Origin: an uncultured bacterium
GTDB lineage: Bacteria > Bacteroidota > Bacteroidia > Bacteroidales > Marinifilaceae
Direction of reading: 5' to 3'
DNA length: 9,865 nucleotides
Assembly: GCA_905215395.1 (NCBI GenBank)
Contig: CAJMQA010000117.1
Span: 1 to 9,865, forward strand
Positions 7,183-9,865 of this stretch are shown one piece after another. A model generated the notes under the pieces. It did no database searches. It worked only from the letters and a program-made list of their open reading frames with translations, and was not told the origin of the DNA. Made by a program: the position numbers and the translations under genes. Position 1 is the stretch's first letter; each line of letters opens with the position of its first letter.

Positions 7183-7769
7183 ACTCTATTTTTTTCAAAT
7201 GATTCGATCTCAGGATAAATGCTGATCAAATAATCAACATCATCATAACCTCTCAATAAACATTCTTTCTTATATGGACTAATCTCAAAGGTTTCTCCCT
7301 CATCCAGAACCGGAATAAATACGGTTTGAGTATTGAGGTCAATTTGAATTAGCGTTTCCGGGTCACACAGAAGTCTAGCCAATAATTTTCTCAGAAACTT
7401 TTCCGGCACCTGCACAGGCAATAATCCATTGTTCAAGGCATTGTTGCGGAAAATATCTGCAAAAAAACTGGATATAACAACCCTGAATCCTGCCCCATAA
7501 ATAGCCCAGGCAGCATGCTCACGACTTGAACCGCAGCCAAAATTTTTTCCAGTCACCAATATCCGCCCCTTATAAACGGAGGAATTGAGTACAAAACTGG
7601 CTTTCGGATTCCCCTGGGCATCATAACGCCAATCGTAAAACAATTGCTGCCCGAAACCTTCACGGGTAGTTGCTTTCAGGAAGCGGGCCGGAATAATCTG
7701 ATCCGTATCCACATTTTCTATCGGTAAAGGAATTGCCGTAGAGGTTAAAGTTGTAAATTTTTCAAGCAT
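7173..7769 (-). CDS. leuD: 3-isopropylmalate dehydratase, small subunit
   Basis: The swivel-domain subunit that pairs with LeuC to isomerise 2-isopropylmalate to 3-isopropylmalate. Its 198 residues are close to the usual 200. Signatures are PLPIENVDTDQIIPARFL (about 14 to 31) and GKNFGCGSSREHA (74 to 86), the loop that reaches into the LeuC active site. WAIYGAGFRVVISSFFADIF and NNALNNGLLPV follow. The ATG comes 4 nt after the leuC stop, and the 3' end overlaps the leuB start by 10 bp. The C-terminal residues ESFEKNRVCI are partly dictated by that overlap. Confidence 0.97.
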   Translation of the reverse strand: MLEKFTTLTSTAIPLPIENVDTDQIIPARFLKATTREGFGQQLFYDWRYDAQGNPKASFVLNSSVYKGRILVTGKNFGCGSSREHAAWAIYGAGFRVVISSFFADIFRNNALNNGLLPVQVPEKFLRKLLARLLCDPETLIQIDLNTQTVFIPVLDEGETFEISPYKKECLLRGYDDVDYLISIYPEIESFEKNRVCI

Positions 7770-7773
7770 GATT

Positions 7774-9165
7774 TCAATTTTTCAATGGTACAGTAATTAC
7801 ACCGGTAACAGCACAAGCGGCTGCCACCAAGGGACCGGCAAGCAAAGTCCGGGCTCCGGGTCCTTGCCGGCCTTCAAAATTCCGATTGGAAGTTGCCACA
7901 CAATATTTTCCGGCGGGAATTTTATCATCATTCATAGCCAGGCAAGCCGAACATCCCGGTTGGCGAAGCTCAAATCCGGCAGCTTCCAAAATGTCCCGAA
8001 GCCCTTCTTCTATCGCCTGTTTCTCTACTTGTTTGCTTCCCGGTACAATCCAGACCGTCACTCCCGGAGCTTTTCGTTTTCCTTTAACAAAATGGGTAAA
8101 GGCTCTCAGGTCTTCGATCCTCCCGTTTGTACAACTTCCAACAAAAACATAATCTACAGCTTTTCCGGTCAAAACCTCTCCAGGTTTAAAATCCATATAT
8201 TCCAAAGCTTGCAAGAAAGAGGTACATGAATTATCAGCCACAGAATCTAACTCCGGAATACGACCCCGGACCGGCATTCCCATACCCGGATTCGTTCCGT
8301 AAGTTATCATAGGTTCTATATCAGCGGCGTCAAAGGTCACTTCTTTATCAAATACAGCATCCGGCTCACTATACAATTGGCTCCAGCCCTGCATAGCCTT
8401 TTCCCAATGTGCACCTTTCGGTGCATATTCCCTGCCTTTCAGATAAGCAAAAGTAGTTTCGTCCGGAGCAATCATACCTCCACGTGCCCCCATTTCAATA
8501 CTCATATTGCAAATGGTCATCCGGGATTCCATGGACAGAGAACGGATCACAGAACCGGCAAATTCGATAAAGTGTCCGGTTCCCCCATCTGTTCCTAACT
8601 TTGAAATAATATAGAGAATCACATCTTTGGAACACACTCCCGGCCTCAATTTTCCTTCGACATTGATGCGCATGGTTTTGGGTTTGGTTTGCAGCACACA
8701 TTGGGAGGCTAATACCATTTCCACTTCACTGGTTCCGATCCCGAATGCAACGCACCCCATAGCTCCATGTGTAGAAGTATGACTATCTCCACATACAATG
8801 GTCATTCCCGGTTGTGTCAATCCTGTCTCCGGCCCCACAACATGAACAATCCCATTTTTCGGAGTGCCGACATTAAAAATAGCAATCCCGTTTTCTGCAC
8901 AGTTTCTTTCCAGTTCAGATAATTGCTGTGCTGATAAAGCATCCTCTACCGGAAGATGCTGATTACGGGTCGGAATATTATGGTCAGGGCTTGCAGTAAC
9001 CTGAGCAGGGCGGAACACCCGGACTCCCCGCTTACGTAATCCACTGAAAGCCTGCGGACTGGTTACCTCATGGATATATTGCCGGTCAATGTACAGGACA
9101 CATGCCCCGCCTGCTACCATGTTTACAATATGTGTATCCCAGATTTTATCGAATAAAGTCTTCAT
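7774..9165 (-). CDS. leuC: 3-isopropylmalate dehydratase, large subunit
   Basis: Aconitase-family subunit that holds a [4Fe-4S] cluster and, with LeuD, catalyses the 2-isopropylmalate to 3-isopropylmalate isomerisation through dehydration and rehydration. The 463 residues match the bacterial LeuC length. Cluster ligands are Cys345 in VGSCTNGR and the pair Cys405 and Cys408 in PGCSACLAMN, equivalent to Cys347, 407 and 410 in E. coli. Other signatures are KIWDTHIV, the RQYIHEVTSPQAF segment, TIVCGDSHTSTHGAMG, ARGGMIAPDETTF and ATSNRNFEGRQGPGA. The ATG follows the leuA TAA after 4 nt. The sequence is complete with no missing key residue. Confidence 0.97.
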   Translation of the reverse strand: MKTLFDKIWDTHIVNMVAGGACVLYIDRQYIHEVTSPQAFSGLRKRGVRVFRPAQVTASPDHNIPTRNQHLPVEDALSAQQLSELERNCAENGIAIFNVGTPKNGIVHVVGPETGLTQPGMTIVCGDSHTSTHGAMGCVAFGIGTSEVEMVLASQCVLQTKPKTMRINVEGKLRPGVCSKDVILYIISKLGTDGGTGHFIEFAGSVIRSLSMESRMTICNMSIEMGARGGMIAPDETTFAYLKGREYAPKGAHWEKAMQGWSQLYSEPDAVFDKEVTFDAADIEPMITYGTNPGMGMPVRGRIPELDSVADNSCTSFLQALEYMDFKPGEVLTGKAVDYVFVGSCTNGRIEDLRAFTHFVKGKRKAPGVTVWIVPGSKQVEKQAIEEGLRDILEAAGFELRQPGCSACLAMNDDKIPAGKYCVATSNRNFEGRQGPGARTLLAGPLVAAACAVTGVITVPLKN

Positions 9166-9169
9166 AATT

Positions 9170-9865
9170 TTAACTGATCTTAGCTATTGCATCAATGAAC
9201 GATTCTACAGAGGCGGTGACAATATCGGTATTTGCCCCGAAACCATGGTATATTTTCCCTTTGTGGGAAACGGAAATGTGTACTTTTCCCAGATCGTCGC
9301 TTCCCCGGGTAATAGCTTGTACCAAATATTCCTCCACATGCACTCTCCGTTTAGTAATATTTTTTACCGCTGTAATGGCTGCATCCACAGGTCCGTTTCC
9401 ACTAGCCGTCTCAGTAAATACATCCCCGCCAAAACTGATCTGTACCGTAGCTGCCGGGATAGTGGAGACACCACAGATCACTTGCAGGGATTCCAGTTTC
9501 ATATCCCTCCGTTTCCTAGAAACTTCACTTCCTGCCAATACTTCCAGATCACGTGTTGTAATGTCTTTTTTCTTGTCTGCTAGTTCCAGAAAACGCTGAT
9601 AAACAGAAGATAATTCCTCATGATCCGGAGTATAACCCATCTCTTTCAAATGATGTTTCAAAGCAGCCCGTCCACTCCGGGCCGTCAGGATAATGCTCGA
9701 CTGGTCAACCCCTACTTCTTCCGGATCGATAATCTCGTATGTCTCCCTGCTTTTCAGCACTCCATCCTGATGAATACCGGATGAATGGGCAAAAGCATTC
9801 CTGCCGACGATGGCCTTATTAGGTTGTACCGGCACACGCATCAGACTGGATACCAACTGACTGGA
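9170..9865 (-). CDS. leuA: 2-isopropylmalate synthase, C-terminal part (runs off window)
   Basis: Condenses 2-ketoisovalerate with acetyl-CoA to 2-isopropylmalate, the entry step of leucine synthesis. Only the last 231 codons are present and the frame stays open to the window edge (first residues SSQLVSSLMRVPVQPNKAI). NAFAHSSGIHQDGVLK belongs to the linker after the barrel, followed by GVDQSSIILTARSGRAALK. From about SLQVICGVST to the stop is the LeuA dimer or regulatory domain (VQISFGGDVF, ASGNGPVDAAITAV, GFGANTDIVTASVESFIDA), where leucine feedback acts in this family. The catalytic barrel lies outside the window. The leuCDB neighbours favour LeuA over the related citramalate or homocitrate synthases, though the C-terminal half alone is not decisive. 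Confidence 0.93.
   Translation of the reverse strand, partial: SSQLVSSLMRVPVQPNKAIVGRNAFAHSSGIHQDGVLKSRETYEIIDPEEVGVDQSSIILTARSGRAALKHHLKEMGYTPDHEELSSVYQRFLELADKKKDITTRDLEVLAGSEVSRKRRDMKLESLQVICGVSTIPAATVQISFGGDVFTETASGNGPVDAAITAVKNITKRRVHVEEYLVQAITRGSDDLGKVHISVSHKGKIYHGFGANTDIVTASVESFIDAIAKIS

Noticed and set aside
9089..9599. Overlapping plus-strand open frames of 164 and 134 codons
   Set aside because: Both are antisense to leuA and the leuC start; codon bias of the real genes explains the lack of stops.
1..9865. Frequent TTCCGG/CCGGAA hexamer across the window
   Set aside because: It occurs mostly inside coding frames at irregular spacing and fits codon and dipeptide preference, not a site array.
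1..9865. Mobile element, defence island, CRISPR or other undescribed system
   Set aside because: No transposase, integrase, terminal inverted repeats, spacer array or toxin-antitoxin-like pair is visible; apart from the WG-like protein and the cyclase lipoprotein, all genes are core metabolic or housekeeping.

Overview
This window looks like ordinary chromosome from a Bacteroidales-type member of the phylum Bacteroidota. The evidence is threefold. The protein sequences resemble that group, for example FbaA starting MVNYKDLGLVNSREMF and a cysteinyl-tRNA synthetase with KMGKS. Start codons lack Shine-Dalgarno sequences. Two gaps carry a perfect TAnnTTTG -7 element of the Bacteroidota housekeeping promoter. 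Genus cannot be fixed from the sequence. All ten genes lie on the minus strand, so they are transcribed from high to low coordinates.

Right to middle (9865 to 4857) is a tightly packed branched-chain amino acid operon: leuA (3' part only), leuC, leuD, leuB, ilvA. Junctions are 4 nt, 4 nt, a 10-bp overlap and 1 nt. leuA, leuC/D and leuB turn 2-ketoisovalerate plus acetyl-CoA into 2-ketoisocaproate, the leucine precursor. ilvA makes 2-ketobutyrate for isoleucine. A weak hairpin with a T-rich tail follows ilvA.

The middle (4747 to 3680) holds a single exported protein made of about ten WG-like repeats, seven of them in an almost perfect 33-residue register. It looks like a lineage-specific accessory gene.

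The left part (3628 to 332) is a second probable transcription unit: cysS (cysteinyl-tRNA synthetase), a lipoprotein of the papaya-type glutaminyl cyclase family, and ung (uracil-DNA glycosylase). Gaps are 24 and 21 nt, and a promoter-like -7 element precedes cysS. The 5' end of a class II fructose-bisphosphate aldolase gene (220 to 1) follows, with its own well-formed promoter.

No RNA genes, mobile elements, CRISPR arrays or origins were seen. No intergenic gap exceeds 111 bp. There is no convincing undescribed multi-gene system. The most interesting points are the WG-like repeat protein, which has lost the family tryptophan, and the nearby exported glutaminyl cyclase. The WG-like protein is itself predicted to carry glutamine at its mature N-terminus, the type of substrate such a cyclase would use.
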